This document shows positions 10,610 to 23,507 of a DNA stretch of 64,000 bases, piece by piece (within the stretch, counting starts at the first letter, position 1; every line of letters starts with the position of its first letter). This DNA comes from Pithys albifrons albifrons (lineage: Eukaryota > Chordata > Aves > Passeriformes > Thamnophilidae). Location of the stretch: positions 44,165,414 to 44,229,413 of the forward strand of contig NC_092459.1 of NCBI RefSeq assembly GCF_047495875.1, read 5' to 3'. The notes beneath the pieces are model-generated. The model saw only the letters and a program-made list of their open reading frames with translations, did no database searches and was not told where the DNA came from. The position numbers and the translations under genes are program-made.

Positions 10610-11682
10610 GTAAGACTTCTTAAAATTTAAATCCTTTTAATACAGTACAAGGAAATATCTAAGGCATGACCTTCTCCCTCTAAATCACTCTGCAAATGTG
10701 AATGCATAGCTTTGCTAACACCACTTCCAGCTTTGCGGGGTGTCTGTGGCTGATTCCCCTGGTAAAACCTCGTTCCTTAAGGCAGAGAGGAGACTTGTGT
10801 TGTTGGGAGATTCAAATTGAAGCCTGAAAGTCAGGAGAAGGCAGCAAGGACAGAATGTTCTAAGTTGCTGAAAGAAGTGATGATATATACAGAAGGCTGA
10901 TGGAGTAGGAATGATTAAATCTGAGATCTTGGTGAAGCAGGCACATGATTAAAGAAAATAGAGTTTGATGATAGAAAAGGATTGAAACTGGGTAACTCAG
11001 GGAAGGTTATTGTGTCTGTAAGAGAGCACACAGTACTGCAGTTAGGAGAAGAGCCAGAAGGGTTGCAGGCCATACCATTTGAAAGTAGAGCTCACTAGAA
11101 TGGTGACAAACATACTTTTACCCACACTTTATGTAAGAGTGATCCTTGGTGGTGGTTACTGCCATCAAAGGGCAATATGATGTGAAGTTTTGATTCCTGA
11201 TCCCATAAAGTTAAGGCTAGTTTATGAGAGGAATACTGTTTCTGTGATCTTTGAGAGGAGCACAGACAGTTGGTCAGCACTCTGTTCTTTACAACACTTT
11301 ACAACTGTTTTAAAGGCAGGAGAGACAACTTGGCATTTTGCTGTTCTGTGCTTGTGTTGATAGAAGAAGATGGGTGGGAAGCACTCTTCAGGAAAAAAAA
11401 CCCCATACATTACACCTTTTTTACAAGTTAGGTGTTGGTTGTGTAACAGGAAGGGTGTAGCTTTTGGCAGGGAAGGTCATGAGACATTATTGCCACAGCT
11501 TTCCTAGAAGTTCATAGCTGGAGAATCTATAAGGTTCTAGTATTGGCTGCCTTCCTTCTCTCCTGTGAGACAAAAATATTAAATGGAAAGAAAGGAACAA
11601 AATTGAAATTGGATAGAGATTGTGGGGATTTGTTTTCCCCAGGCAATGTTTATAATCACTCATCTTCTCTTTTTGTTTCCAG
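10610..11682 (+). other. MTRES1: MTRES1 intron 3
   Basis: Opens GTAAGACTT and ends with a pyrimidine tract and TTTGTTTCCAG. Nothing else recognised. Confidence 0.8.
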
Positions 11683-11859
11683 GTGAAAGTTGGTGACACA
11701 CTGGATCTCATAGTAGGTGAAGATAAAGAAACAGGAACTGCTGTAGTTATGCGTGTAGTCTTCAAAAAATTATCTGACAAAACTGAAAGTGAAAAATACA
11801 AAGTAATTTTGAGGCGTTGGAAAAACTTAAAAGTGCCCAAACAGGATGTGCTTAAGTAA
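11683..11859 (+). CDS. MTRES1: MTRES1 terminal coding exon (rest of S4 domain and C-terminus)
   Basis: Encodes 58 residues and a TAA stop, residues 167-224. It starts VKVGDTLDLIVGEDKETG and ends LRRWKNLKVPKQDVLK. VKVGD is the usual S4 beta-strand entry. Phase 0 at the acceptor GTTTCCAG|GTGAAAG agrees with the previous donor. The basic end (RRWKNLKVPK) is typical of the family. No frameshift or internal stop is seen in any of the three coding exons, so the gene looks functional. Confidence 0.93.
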   Translation: MKVGDTLDLIVGEDKETGTAVVMRVVFKKLSDKTESEKYKVILRRWKNLKVPKQDVLK

Positions 11860-12135
11860 CAAGGCTGCATGTGGTAGCATAAGATTTTTGCAGAAAACCA
11901 TATTTTTTGTTAAATATGAATTTTGGTTAAACAAAATTCCAGTACCTTTTTTTAAGGGCTTGTGTCAGAATGTTATCTCCCTCTGCTGAGTACATAAAAA
12001 ATCATGCAATAAACATGTCACTTTTTGCTGGTAGTTTTGTTTCATGATACTGTAGGTTAAAAGATCCAACACTTATATTTCCAGGCAGTTTCTTATAAAT
12101 AATGAACCAATAAAGATTGATTTGATCACTGTTTA
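11860..12135 (+). other. MTRES1: MTRES1 3' UTR
   Basis: About 270 nt of AT-rich sequence between the stop codon and the second poly(A) signal. The end is approximate, set about 20 nt past AATAAA at 12109. Confidence 0.65.
12008..12114 (+). terminator. MTRES1: Two MTRES1 poly(A) signals
   Basis: AATAAA occurs at 12008-12013 and again at 12109-12114. The second is followed by T/GT-rich sequence (GATTTGATCACTGTTTAATTG), as expected for a cleavage region. Alternative polyadenylation about 100 nt apart is possible. Confidence 0.7.
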
Positions 12136-12395
12136 ATTGCTGTGTAATTTTGTTAATCAGAAAGTTTACATTAAAGCTGACATCACAACAAGCAGAATGG
12201 CTTTCTTTGTTTTATCTCTATGTTCATGAAATAGTTAAACCCCCAGTTATGTCAAATTGTTTCCTTTTTCAATATTAGTTTAATCTTGGTTAACGGGACC
12301 AAGTCCATGCTTATGTACTCTCCTGCTATACCAAGAATACAGAAGGGTACTGATTGCAGTGCCATATTTCTAAGCACGAAACTTCATGATGAGAG

Positions 12396-14150
12396 AGAAT
12401 CATAGAATAGGTTGGAAAAGACAAGATGATCGAGTCCAACCAGTAACCCAGCACTGCCAAGTCCACCACTAAATCATGTCCCTAAGTGCCAGATCTGCAC
12501 ATCGTTTAAATACCTCCAGGGATGGTGACTCCTCCACTTCCCTGGGCAGCCTGTTCCAATGCTTGACAATCCTTTTGGTGAAGAATTCTTCCCAAATGTC
12601 CAATCTAAAACTCCCCCAATGCAATCTGAGGCTGTTTCCTCTTGTCCAATTCCTTGTTAGCTGGGAGAAGAGACCAACTCTCCGTTTCCTACAACATTGT
12701 TTCTAAGCCTCCTTTTTCCAGGCTAAACAACCCCCGCTCCCTCAGTTGCTCCTCGTAAGGCTTGTGTTCCAGACCCTTTGTCAGCTTCATTGCCCTCCAG
12801 CACCTCAATGTCTTTCTTGTAGTGAGCAGCCCAAAGCTGAACACAGGAGTTGGGGCATGACCTCACCAGTGCTGAGTATAGAGGGACAATCACTTCTTAG
12901 TCCTTCTGGCCACACTGATATAAGCCAGGATGCCATTGGCTTTCTTGGCCACCAAGGCACACTGCTGGCTCATGTTCAGCAGTCATCAACCAGCACCCTC
13001 AGGTCCTTTTTCAGTCACTCTTCCCCCAGACTGCAGTGCTGCCTGGGGTTGTTGTGACCCAAGGGCAGGACCTGGCACTTCACCTTGTTGAACCTCATAG
13101 AATTGGCTATGGCCCAACCTGTCCAGATTCCTCTGCAGAGCCTTCCTACTCCCAAGCTGATCAACACTCCCACCCAGCCTGGTGTCATTTATAAACTAGA
13201 ATTGAAGTACTTGATCCCCTTGTCCAGATCATTGATAAAGGTATTAAACAGGATTGTCTTCAATACTGAGCCCTTGGGAAGGAACCCCACTGGTGCCCAG
13301 CCACCAGCTGGATGTAACTCCATCCACCACTACACTCTGGGCTTGGCCATCCAGCCAGGTTATTTACCCAGTGAAAGGTGCACCCATCCAAACCATGAGC
13401 ACCTAGTTTCTCCAGGAGAATGCTGTGGGGCCTACTCTCCTGGTTGTCCTGCATGTGCCATGTGATGGCACTCAAAAGGATCTGCTCCATGATCTTACCC
13501 AGCACTGAGGTCAGGCTGACAGGTCTACAGTTTCCCAGATCCTCCTTCCAGCCCTTCTTGTAGATGGACATCATGCTGGCTGACCTCTGGTCATCTGGGA
13601 CCTCTCTGGTTGGGCAGGACTGCTGGTAAAGGATTGAAAGTATCTCAGTGAGCTCTTCACCAGCTGCCTCAGTACCCTTGGGTGGATCCAATTCAGCACC
13701 ATAGACTTGTGTGTCTAAATGGTGTAGCAGGACACTGACCATTTCTCCTTGGATTATGAGGGCTTCATTATGCTCCCTGTCCCTGCTGTCCTGCTTGGGG
13801 GCCTGGGTACCTCCAGAACAACTGGTCTTACTACTAAAGACTGAGGCAAAGAAGGCATTAAGTACCTCAGCCTTCTTTGTCACTATATTTCCCTCTGCAT
13901 CTATCCAATAAATGATGCAGATTCTCCTTAGCCCACCCTTTGTTGCTAACATATTTATAGAGCCTTTTTTAATGTCTTTCATGGCAGTTGACAGATTAAG
14001 TTCTAGTTTCTTCCAGTTTTCTCCTTGCATAATTTCAGAACATCCTTGCAGTCCTCCTGAGTTTCCTACCACTTCTTCCCAAAGTCATTAACTCATTTTT
14101 TTTCCTGAGTTCCAGCCAAAGCTCTCTGTTCAGCCAGGATGGTCTTCTCA
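12396..14150 (-). mobile_element. Long CR1 LINE copy with broken reverse-transcriptase region
   Basis: About 1.75 kb. The left edge is the CR1 3' tail (GAGAATCATAGAATAGGTTGG). On the minus strand the 270-codon open frame at 13260-14072 covers the middle and C-terminal part of CR1 ORF2, with reverse-transcriptase motifs such as NCRPVSLTSVLGKIMEQIL. The copy lacks the endonuclease half. The frame starts in translated remnant rather than at a true ORF2 start and ends early, so the copy is inactive. The 5' boundary is estimated from loss of CR1-like sequence. Confidence 0.85.
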
Positions 14151-15413
14151 CCAGGTGTGTCAGGAAGTCATGAGTGAATCATGGCAGAAATACTCTGCTC
14201 TCATGGGGAGGACAGATCAGTGAGATGATGTGTGCAGCACTGCTAATTTTTACTGTTTAGGTAACCATGCAGAGGAAGATGAAATCTGAGACTGTCACAT
14301 ATTAATTTCATTGTGGCATCTAAGAGGATATTTAATACTTAGGCGGTGCAAAGATCTGAGGAAAGGTCAAGTCACATCGGGATGAAAAGCTCATGTCTGG
14401 ATTACTACAGGAAAATGCTGTCATTTAGGACAGGCATCTCAGAACTAACCACTAGAACTGGTAATGTGCTTCTCCCAACACAAGCACTTGTTGGATGAAC
14501 TGTGAAGCACACAGAATTTTTATTCTGTTTATATATGTTTAGGCAGCCACATGAAGGTGTGTGTCTGCAGGAAAGCTGGCCAGTAGGAGCAGGTAGCTAC
14601 TGTTCACCCAGTGCATCCAGAGGGAAGAAGGTAGCCTGGAATAGGCAGCAGAGCATACTCCAGGACCCTTTTTCTTTCATGCCAACAGCTACTCGATGGC
14701 CACGTTTAAGCAGGCTGTACCTCCCCATAGCCTTGGGAGTGGTAGCTGCTGAATGCAGGATTTAAAAGAATTTCTAGCTTTCTTCAGGCATAGCTAAAAA
14801 CAGTGCTGTTTTGGTTTGGGTTTTTTTGTGTGTTTTTTATTTGGTTGGGTTTAGGATTTGGTTTGGTGTGGTTTTTTTTTTTTTTTTGTATGTAGATGTT
14901 TAGAGATGCACATACATGTCTAGTTAATGTTTCACCTTTTAAAAAAAAGTGGTTCTTGAGAAGATCCCAGAAAACTTCCCTACATTTTGGTGATCCTTAC
15001 ACTGCAGAAGTTTAGGGATCAAGCAAGCACAGCAAGCACCCAGAGGAAGCTATTAGTCTGTACTTTCATTGTGAGCATTGCTCTCTCCACTCTGTTGGAT
15101 CTTGCACCAAGTGCTGTGGAAATAAATGAGATGTGTCTTCTGTTCCCCAGTTGCACCTATCCTTGCCATTCTAAGTGGCTTCATAATCTCCAGGGATGTT
15201 GAGACCAACAGGTAGAAAGGAGTGTTGTAATACGTCAGCAAGCTCCAGTTGATGGTCATCTACCTGTCAAATGCTTGTCAGTGTGTACACATGTGTATGT
15301 ATATGTATATATATCTGCCGGACCTGCAACAGTGGTAACTTACACCAGAGTGTACTGGGCCAGAATAGGACCTCACTCATGAATGCCAAGAATGCTTTGG
15401 GGCTTGGGGATAG
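14151..15413. other. Intergenic DNA between CR1 and LTR
   Basis: No gene or repeat family recognised apart from the G/T-rich tract at 14807-14892 and a short TA/TG run at about 15285-15312. Confidence 0.4.
14807..14892 (+). repeat. G/T-rich strand-asymmetric tract
   Basis: About 86 nt with almost no C and few A on the plus strand, ending in an uninterrupted T run. Low-complexity sequence. Confidence 0.75.
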
Positions 15414-15418
15414 ATAAG

Positions 15419-16009
15419 TGTTATAGTTTGAGCTGGCAAAATGCCAACTGCCCAGTACCCAGTCAAAAAGTCCACTCCCAGAGCAGGAGAGTGAGGGAAA
15501 ACAGCAGAAACGAGGCTTTAGACACAGTGAGGTTTTTATATTTATACAGAGAAGAGGAGAGCTTAACACAGAATATGAAATAGCACATAGTGACAGGAAA
15601 CAACAACAGGCTCACCGAGGTCGCCCCAGCTAACAGGTGAAACTCCAAACCAACCAAACCTCCTCCCCAAAGGAAACCTCCCAGCAAGAGGGAAAGAGGA
15701 ATTAACAGGAATGTGCTCACGTCCACGGGTAAACAGACGCGCGAACCGGCAGGAGGGCCTGATATCAGCAGTCAGGGAGCGGGAACCGTCCTGGTCAGAA
15801 GCATGGACCGAAAAGAGGGCGAGACTCCTCCCACCTTGCTTGTTATACTCCCCGACACTTCCTGATGATGTCAGACGATATGAAATACCTCTTTGGCTGC
15901 TTAAGTCAGATGATACCTGTCCCCTCTAATCTGTGTCACAACCTTTGAGGCCTGCTAAAAACTGAGGCCTAAATGGGGACCTATACTGACTAAAGCCAAA
16001 ACTACTACA
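15419..16009. mobile_element. Solo LTR of an endogenous retrovirus
   Basis: A 591-bp element bounded by TG...CA (TGTTATAG at the left, CTACTACA at the right, an imperfect terminal inversion). It is flanked on both sides by the 5-bp direct repeat ATAAG (15414-15418 and 16010-16014), which is the hallmark of integration. A 5-bp duplication suits an ERVL-type element. Base composition (CpG-bearing) differs from the AT-rich flanks. Read on the minus strand, AGTATAAC at about 15845 could be a decayed TATA box and TATAAATATAAA at about 15540 a poly(A) signal, so minus orientation is slightly favoured. No internal retroviral sequence remains. Confidence 0.8.
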
Positions 16010-16308
16010 ATAAGGTATGGATGTGAAGAAATTAACTCTCTGAAAGGGTCTGTTCTCTGCAGGATGAAAACAATAACAACAACAAAATAGTCAACCTTCC
16101 TGGCACCCAAGATGGGCAGGAAAGTTGCATCCCTGAAAGCCGCTGACATAAGAAAGAGCACTTAGCAGGGTAATTTCTTGAGTTGGACAGAATATAGATA
16201 CAATATTAGGCCAAAACCTTTCATTTTTAATGTCTGGAAAAGCCTACTGGAAACTAAAGCAGATAAAAGCCCAAACAATCAAGATTTAGCCGTTTCCTAA
16301 TGATAACA

Positions 16309-16601
16309 GGGACTTTTTACCAAAGCTTGTAATGACAGGGCAAGGGACACTGATTTTAACCTGAAAAATGACAGATTTACACCGGATATAAGGAATAATA
16401 TTTTTTTAATGGTGAAGATGGTGATACATTGAAACAGGTTGTCCGAAGAAACTGTGGATGCCCCGTCCCTGGAAGTGTTCAAGGTCAGGTTGAACAGGAC
16501 TTTGAGGAATCTGGTCTAGTGGAAAGTGTCCCTGCCCATGGTAGCAGGATTGGAACTAGATGATCTTTAAAAGTCCCTTCCAGCACAAACCATTCTGTGA
16601 C
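16309..16601 (+). mobile_element. Older CR1 3' fragment
   Basis: Divergent CR1 tail from 'GGGACTTTTTACCAAAGC' through 'GATGCCCCGTCCCTGGAAGTG' and 'GATTGGAACTAGATGATCTTTAAAAGTCCCTTCCA' (partial match) to CCATTCTGTGA. Clearly older than the four '...GGCACTGAGTGCC' copies. Confidence 0.8.
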
Positions 16602-17060
16602 TATCTGCCATCAAAACCGGGTCTCCATTGACGGAGAAAGGCAGAAATAGGCTTTCCTAAGTTTTAAGTGTTGATGCACTAGTGATATGAGCAAAGGAAA
16701 AGAAAGGCAGACTTCCTAAGTCTTGTGACACGTGAGACAACCCTCTGTGGTTTCAGCTTTGAAATGGTTGGAAAGGGAACTGTACCCATGTGCTTCAAAA
16801 TAGAAAGCTTCGGTCACAAGGCAGGGTGATCTCAGAGGAAAACTATGACAGGAGGAAGCTAAGTAGCTGTTCCGCTTGGTTATGTTCATCTGTCCTGGAT
16901 AAGCTTCTCTATTGATCAGACCTTTTTATTGGGGTCAGACATTGCTATCAGGTTGCACTTGTTTCTGCAGCTTTAAAACATTGTGTGAGCTAAAATTGTG
17001 AGCTAAAGAAAGGCAAGGCTTGGTTACTGACTGAGCGAGCGGAGACAAGCAGGGGCAGTG

Positions 17061-17072
17061 TGCATTCTGGGA
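17061..17072 (-). promoter_or_regulatory. ZNF143/STAF-like core motif
   Basis: TGCATTCTGGGA on plus is TCCCAGAATGCA on minus, matching the core of the ZNF143 site. A single short match away from any CpG island; function unproven. Confidence 0.25.
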
Positions 17073-18058
17073 GGTGGAGGAACAGTTCTTGCTGGACCTT
17101 CAGGCGACTTTTAGACAAGGCAGGCCCAGAAAGACTGTATGCATATAAAGCATACATAAACTGACCTGGGAGTCAGCTGAGCATCTTCCTTTCCTCAGCC
17201 ATGAATTTAAGATCATGGAGTCCATCAATAACATGGTCAAGTGTCTGGTCAGATGACATGTCAAGGTAGTTGGACGTGATCAAACAAAAGTTTAAATGAT
17301 CTTCCCAAAACAGAGAATCTGCCACTAGTAAGCTACCAAATCTCTAGTGCCACTGTGCATGGAGTAGTCAGAAACACTCCTGCTCAGAGTCCAGGGTATG
17401 GACAGTGAATTGGATAAATGATTGCTGCTTCTGCCCTTCCGTCCCTGCTGAAATGAATTTCCTGCTGAGGAACATGGGCATCTGCCATTCTTAGTCTGCA
17501 TGGTGGAGGAACTGTATGAAAGGGCTTCTTCCTGGAGGTACTGCTGAGGTCAAAAAGGGAGACTTGGATGGCCTGAGAAGTGACTGACAAGTTCACAGGA
17601 GGCTGCCCAGATGACTGTGCTGTTCAAGCCACCTCTGCATTAACCACAGACAAATCCAACCTCATGCTGCCTGTCCGGCATGGAGACCAGAGTAGCCAGC
17701 CTGCCCTGCTCTTGCACAGACGGGTGACCTCATCCAGATGATTTTGGCTGGTCCCCTAAGAGGCAGGCACAATCAGACTGTGGGTACAAGACCCCGTTGT
17801 CACTGGCAGGGCAGCACACAGCATTATCTGGCAGCTTTGTCTGTCTCATCTGCTGCAGGAGCAATGCTACACACCTACAGCATCTGCTGTAGGACAGCCT
17901 GCGTTACGGAGCAGGGCATCAGAGGAACAGTGCCATGAAGGAATAGCAGGGAATTGCTCACACAGGAATTAGACTTGGGTCTGGCAGGAGAGGAGGGGGT
18001 ATACCCTGATACCTCTGGCCCCTCAAAATGGACAATTCTTTTTTTAATAGAAAAGCAC

Positions 18059-18175
18059 TAGTGTTTGGGTGGTGGTGTGGGGTTTTGTTGTTTGTGGTTT
18101 TGTGGTTGGTTAGGCTTTTTGTGTGTTTCTTTGGCTTTTTGTTGTTTTGTTTCTTGGGGTTGTTTTTTTCCCTGT
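18059..18175 (+). repeat. G/T-rich strand-asymmetric tract
   Basis: About 117 nt of G and T with only a handful of A and C, including GGGTGGTGGTGTGGGG at its left end. Simple sequence; the 63-codon open frame through it is an artefact. Confidence 0.75.
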
Positions 18176-21100
18176 AGTGGCATGTCAGAGCAGGACAATC
18201 TGCCTTCAGCAGCTACCAAATTACAGTGTTCAACAGCCTGTGCAGGCCAATTGTGATGGTCAGTCTGTGATGGTCAGTCTATGATGCCATGCCAGGGAAA
18301 GGAATGCAAAAGGGGTGTGCGTGTGTGAGCTATGCAAATCTGAGTATTACTGAAGCTAAAAATTATCTGTTTCTGTATCGGCTTCTATATGCAGACAAGC
18401 ACTGCAAGGAGGGAGACTGTGGTTTTTTCTAGTTCTTGGAACAAGGAGAGGGAGCAAGAGAAAAAAGGGACATTACATGACAATACCAAACTCTGGGTTT
18501 TACACAAGGCGTCAGATTTCAAATGTAAGATGTCATCCTATTAAGTGACTCATTCCTACTGCTGACAGGTACCTTGGAATTTTCTTTCCACAGAAAACAT
18601 CTGGAGACCTCTCTAACAGACCACCTTATGAGCTAACCAAAGTGGTACATTCCTGAAAGTGTAACAATTAAAGGAATATTGTGCCTTACAGAGAAGAGAG
18701 CACTAAGACTACAAAATGCCCCTGGAAACAACAGTTGTTTTGCTATAATGAAATTTGTGAAGGAAATTGGGAGTGATTACTTGACATTTGTGTGTGTGAT
18801 GTTCATGTAGATACTCATTAGCTGATCTTCCTCCAGTCTTCAGTAACAATTTGTTTCTATTTATTAACATCAATTTTGGTGTGATTGGACATGTGGTGAT
18901 TTTGCCCATTTTATAACTGGGAAGTTCCACTAAATTTTAAAACAGAAATTGAGAAAAACAGTAAAACAAAAACAAACCAGGTTTGCTCTAGTGACTTTTA
19001 CCTTGGAGTAGTGGGGGAGGGGAGAAGTGGGAAAATAACAATTATTTTCCTTCTACTGCAGCTCTTCCCCTCCCATGGGAATCCAAGTTCTTCTTTCTGA
19101 ATTGTTAATCAAAGAAAAATGCTCAGTGGGGACCACTGTTCCAAGATGGAACAGACCAGGAAATGGAGTAAGCAAGTGGTCTGCTTCTGTCACAGGCTTT
19201 TATGGTCACTAGCTGGAAAAGACAGGATCTAGAAAATGACAGAAATGAAAAGGGCTATGTTGGATAAAAATAATACACTGTATGTAAGGGCTGATCTCCT
19301 GCCTGTTAGATGAGGTACAAGGAAAATGTTAATGTGATGGAGTTTTGATTTTGTTAGGAGTCATCTGGTTCCAGCACTGGAACTGGCCAACCCAGGGCAG
19401 CTCATTCAGCAAGAACTCTGCTGCAGGAGAGAAGAGCTCTCAGAACAGGATTTATGTGAGATGTGACAAAGATGGATACTATGTATCTGTAAGACATTTT
19501 TCAATTCCTTACAGAAGTTTAAGTGAGAAGATTAGATGGATGATTTTATAATAGAGGGAGCAAAATGAGGATTTCAAATGCACTGTTACCACTAGAATTA
19601 ATCTCTCCTAACATTCACTAGGACAAAGAAATAGGTAGGAAAGAAGGAAGACAGACCAATGTGTATTTCTTACTTTTTCTGCCCTTAGCAAAGTCAATTT
19701 TAGGAGAGAATTAAAAGATAAAACACTTTATCTATTCATATTATCATCTTCAAGCACATTTAAAAAGCAGCTTTCAGAACGTCCCTGAGGAAAAATCTGT
19801 GACTCCGTTGGTGGAAAAAAATCAGAATAGAAAAAAATCAGAAAGGCAAACCAAAGCAGTAAAGAAATACTGGCACTGACATTCATGGAGTTTGTTTCTT
19901 TACTCAGAAAAATTGTAGATCTGAGCCTGCCACACCTGTTTTTCCATAAATTCTAAGTGTGATCAACTAAAATATGGTTGGTAAGCAAGAACATTTGTCA
20001 GTTTTATGCCCTGTCCTATGCAAGCTTAGGACACTGAATCTTCCAGCTGTTTCACATCCCTTTAATCAGCAAAACAAAATCTGAATAAAAATAAATTAGG
20101 ACTAAAACCTGCATATTATTTTCTGGGCTTCTTGGAGATGCAGAATTCATGTTAGCCCCTTCCAGCATAAGACTAGAGCCGGTATGCCTTTGTGGAGCTT
20201 CGAGCACACTATTGTGTTTCTCACAGCTATAACATAACCATCAAACAATAACTGAAAAGAGACAAATGACAGATTTAAAAAAACATACCTAGAAATAAAT
20301 TGTATGCATTTTGAAGATAACAGAAAAACAGTCACAAACATTTCTTAGAACATGAAACACTATGGGCTGTACTGCATCAGCATAACAAAGTGATTTCAAG
20401 TAAAGATTTTTCTCATTTGCTAACACATTTGTTGATTCTGCCAGCTGAATACAGTTGACAGACAATAAACTGATGCATCTCCCTGTTGATGTGCTGTTTA
20501 AAGTTTTTATACAGAGCTAATACAGAACTTTTTAAGTTGTAAAAAAGTGTATGATGCAAAAATAAAGAATTATGATAGACAACACTTTTTCTTTTAGAAA
20601 GCTTAGAAATGGGCTGTTCAATACTTATTGAAAGCTGATATTCAGCTTAACAGGGTTTACTGATGTGATAGGTAGAAAGTAATGCTCATCCATAAGAAGT
20701 CAGTGCATGACTACCTCTGTGACAAACATTTCAGTATCTATTAACTCTCCTATCATAGCTTCACTTTCAAAGTTACAAGTTTATTCCTTTAAACAGGAAA
20801 AGTCTCAAAGACAGAAAAATCTTTTAAAATGGCTCCAGCAGCCCAAGGTGTTTTCATCTATGTATTTGTCCAACTAGTAAAGGTTATCTCAGATCTTAGT
20901 AACAGACTTTATAGGAAAAAAAATCCTGCTCGCACTCAAACAATCACCAGACAACATTCCCCTTGTAGGAAAATAATATACCTTTAATTTATTTACAAGA
21001 CTGACCAACTGGATTAAGTGGCTGTACTTCAGATGCACTGCAAGAGCTTTTGTTAGTGAACTATGTCATTACCTATATGTCTGCATTTTCTTGGTATTAG

Positions 21101-23174
21101 TTATAAATTAATCATGAAAGGGTTGTGAAGAATGAGACAAAAGGAATGTAGATAGCAATTAGACGAAAAAAATACAACAAAAATGTTTTTATACCTACTT
21201 TCAAAAATGTCATTTTTCAAAGTGAGACTTGTTTTTTCACTGTTTTGTGGATAATATGAATGGACTGATTTTTGACTTAATACCAACATCTACAGTAACA
21301 GCCAGTATGTCTCAAACTTGCATGCTAGCTAGTAACATCTGTAATTTGTAAAAACTTTAATATATGTTGAATTCTTCTGGGAGCTTTGACATCACTAAGT
21401 GGTGAAACATATGACATTAAGATAAGAAAATATAATTGTATTTCTTACCTTTTGACCAGCCATTTGCAACCACAAATTAAGCAGCTGTTAGAATCTTCTG
21501 TTACTTTATATCTCCCATAAAAGTGCATGTAAAACAATTTCACAGAGGTTCTAGGTAGCATACAATTACAAGAGTCTTGGTTTCTGATACATTCAATTTG
21601 TTAAATTTATGCACAAAAATGAACAGATGCAGACATTGTAGTATCAGTTCTTCATCTTTGGTAAAATGGTTTTGATTTATTATAGCCATATTTGCTCTGA
21701 CATCCATTTTGAGCATAGTCTGCTATTATTAAACCAACAGGAAACATTTAAACAGATATAAACAGTATCAGTGTATTATTTAGTACATTCATGACTTTCT
21801 TCATACATTCTTTGAGAATGTTACTACCATATGGGCAAAATGAGCAAATGCTACTATCTATTATTTACTCCTGGTTTAATATAACACTTCTACTAGTTCT
21901 TGCCATCAGGAAACATTTTGTTTTCCTTTAAATGGATCAGTGAGTCTACAAATAATAAATTCTAAAAATCTGAAGTAAAAATATCAAATATTTTGTACTT
22001 TCTTAGAAATGCTAAAATAGAAAATTACACTGGAACTGACTTAAGATTTGCTACTATGACCCATCTAAGTAAACAACAGAAAAGGACCACAGAGAACATC
22101 AACAATTGCTCCAAAGTGTTCCAGTGATGATCTGTAAGCAATCACTGTCATTACTGTCTTAAAAATCCATGTTTGACTCTCTCTCACCATTTCTATCAGT
22201 ATTAAAGGAAAAAAAAAAAAGAAAGAGAAAACTGGTTTTAAAGCAGCACTCTCCAGTGACAAGTCATACAGCAAATTCACATTGGGTTCTGGGTGGTCTT
22301 TGTTACACGTGAACATATTAATGATGCAAACTTGACCATACAAACCTAAGTTATACATACATAGTTATGTCTCTGAATAGCTACTAATTACACTAAAACA
22401 ATTTGGCAAAGGGAGGGAGTTCAGTGCCCCTACACCCAAAATATCCAGATGCTGCATTCACACAAAGAAGGAGTTACATTACCACAGTTCATGTGTTGGG
22501 ACCCCGAAACACTGAATTTCATCACAAAACCAATCTTTGCACATACTTTTTATATATGCAATTCAATATGAGCACACACTGGAAACCTTTGGAATCATGA
22601 TTTTGATAGAAAGTAAGGTTTATCGGTTTTCTGAGTTCTTACTTCAGATCTTTTTGTTGTTGTTGCTTTTGCTATTTTACAATCAGAGTAGCAAGCAGGT
22701 GATGGGAACACAATGCATGGGTGAGGCTTGGGTCTGTTCTGCTGGCTTTACTCAGATGAGCAATCCTCGGTCACTCCAGCAGTTATACCGGACAATAAAA
22801 GAACTCAGAGGGGCAGAATCAAATGTGTGGCGTCAACATAAAAAACAATTCACATTGTGTCTATGCTCACATTTCAATTCTTCAGCAGTTAATTCTTGAT
22901 TTTAGAAACAAAACCTGGGTAACAGTAAAAAATACAAATGACACCACTCTGACCCATTCTTTGACATGGTATTATTACTTTCAGTACCTCAGTATCATAA
23001 AGAACAAAACAAATGCGAAGCTGCAGTTACTGTAGAAGCAAAGTCTAAATTCCAATGATTTCCAATGAACATGGCATTTTCAAATTTAAATTGTTTAGTC
23101 TAAATTTCAAAATCCGAATTAATTAACAATACTTTTTATGAAGGTATAAAGAAAAACTGCCCTTGAAGAGCACA

Positions 23175-23507
23175 ACCATTAAAAAAAAATCTTTATTATT
23201 AGAAAGTGATAAAAAAGGAAAATGCAGAAATGGGGAGTGGAGTAATAGTTTCACTACATGTATTCGCACCAGTGAAAATCATGCTCTTAGTGAGTCATTG
23301 GTAGCTCTGTCACTGATGGTCTTTACCCACATACAAACATAGTAAGCCACTTCCCACTGCTGCGGTGCCGACAGAGATGCAACATGCACACTGAAACGCA
23401 ACAAATCTAGTGCCTGACTGTCCCAGATGCTGAGCACCCTCAGCTCCTGACAGGCCCTTCAGCCTAAACCAAAGCATAATCCTGACAATAATTTAGTGGT
23501 GAAAGTC
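23175..23507 (-). other. BEND3: BEND3 3' UTR (short form)
   Basis: From the stop codon to about 17 nt past the first minus-strand AATAAA. Mammalian BEND3 has a much longer 3' UTR, so longer forms using signals further left are possible. Confidence 0.45.
23192..23197 (-). terminator. BEND3: First candidate BEND3 poly(A) signal
   Basis: TTTATT on plus is AATAAA on minus, about 310 nt after the BEND3 stop. It is followed on the minus strand by GATTTTTTTTTAATGGTTGTG, a U-rich then GU-rich stretch typical downstream of a cleavage site. Confidence 0.5.

Larger units (their letters stand above)
16602..23174. other. Tail-to-tail intergenic DNA between MTRES1 and BEND3
   Basis: AT-rich. Contains a G/T tract (18059-18175) and a ZNF143-like motif (17061-17072). 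The stretch 19.6-23.2 kb has several minus-strand AATAAA hexamers (for example near 20780, 20988 and 21677), so part of it could be extended BEND3 3' UTR. Short open frames have no recognisable product. Confidence 0.4.

Noticed and set aside
13260..14072. 270-codon minus-strand frame as a host gene
   Set aside because: It is the reverse-transcriptase part of a CR1 LINE, truncated at both ends.
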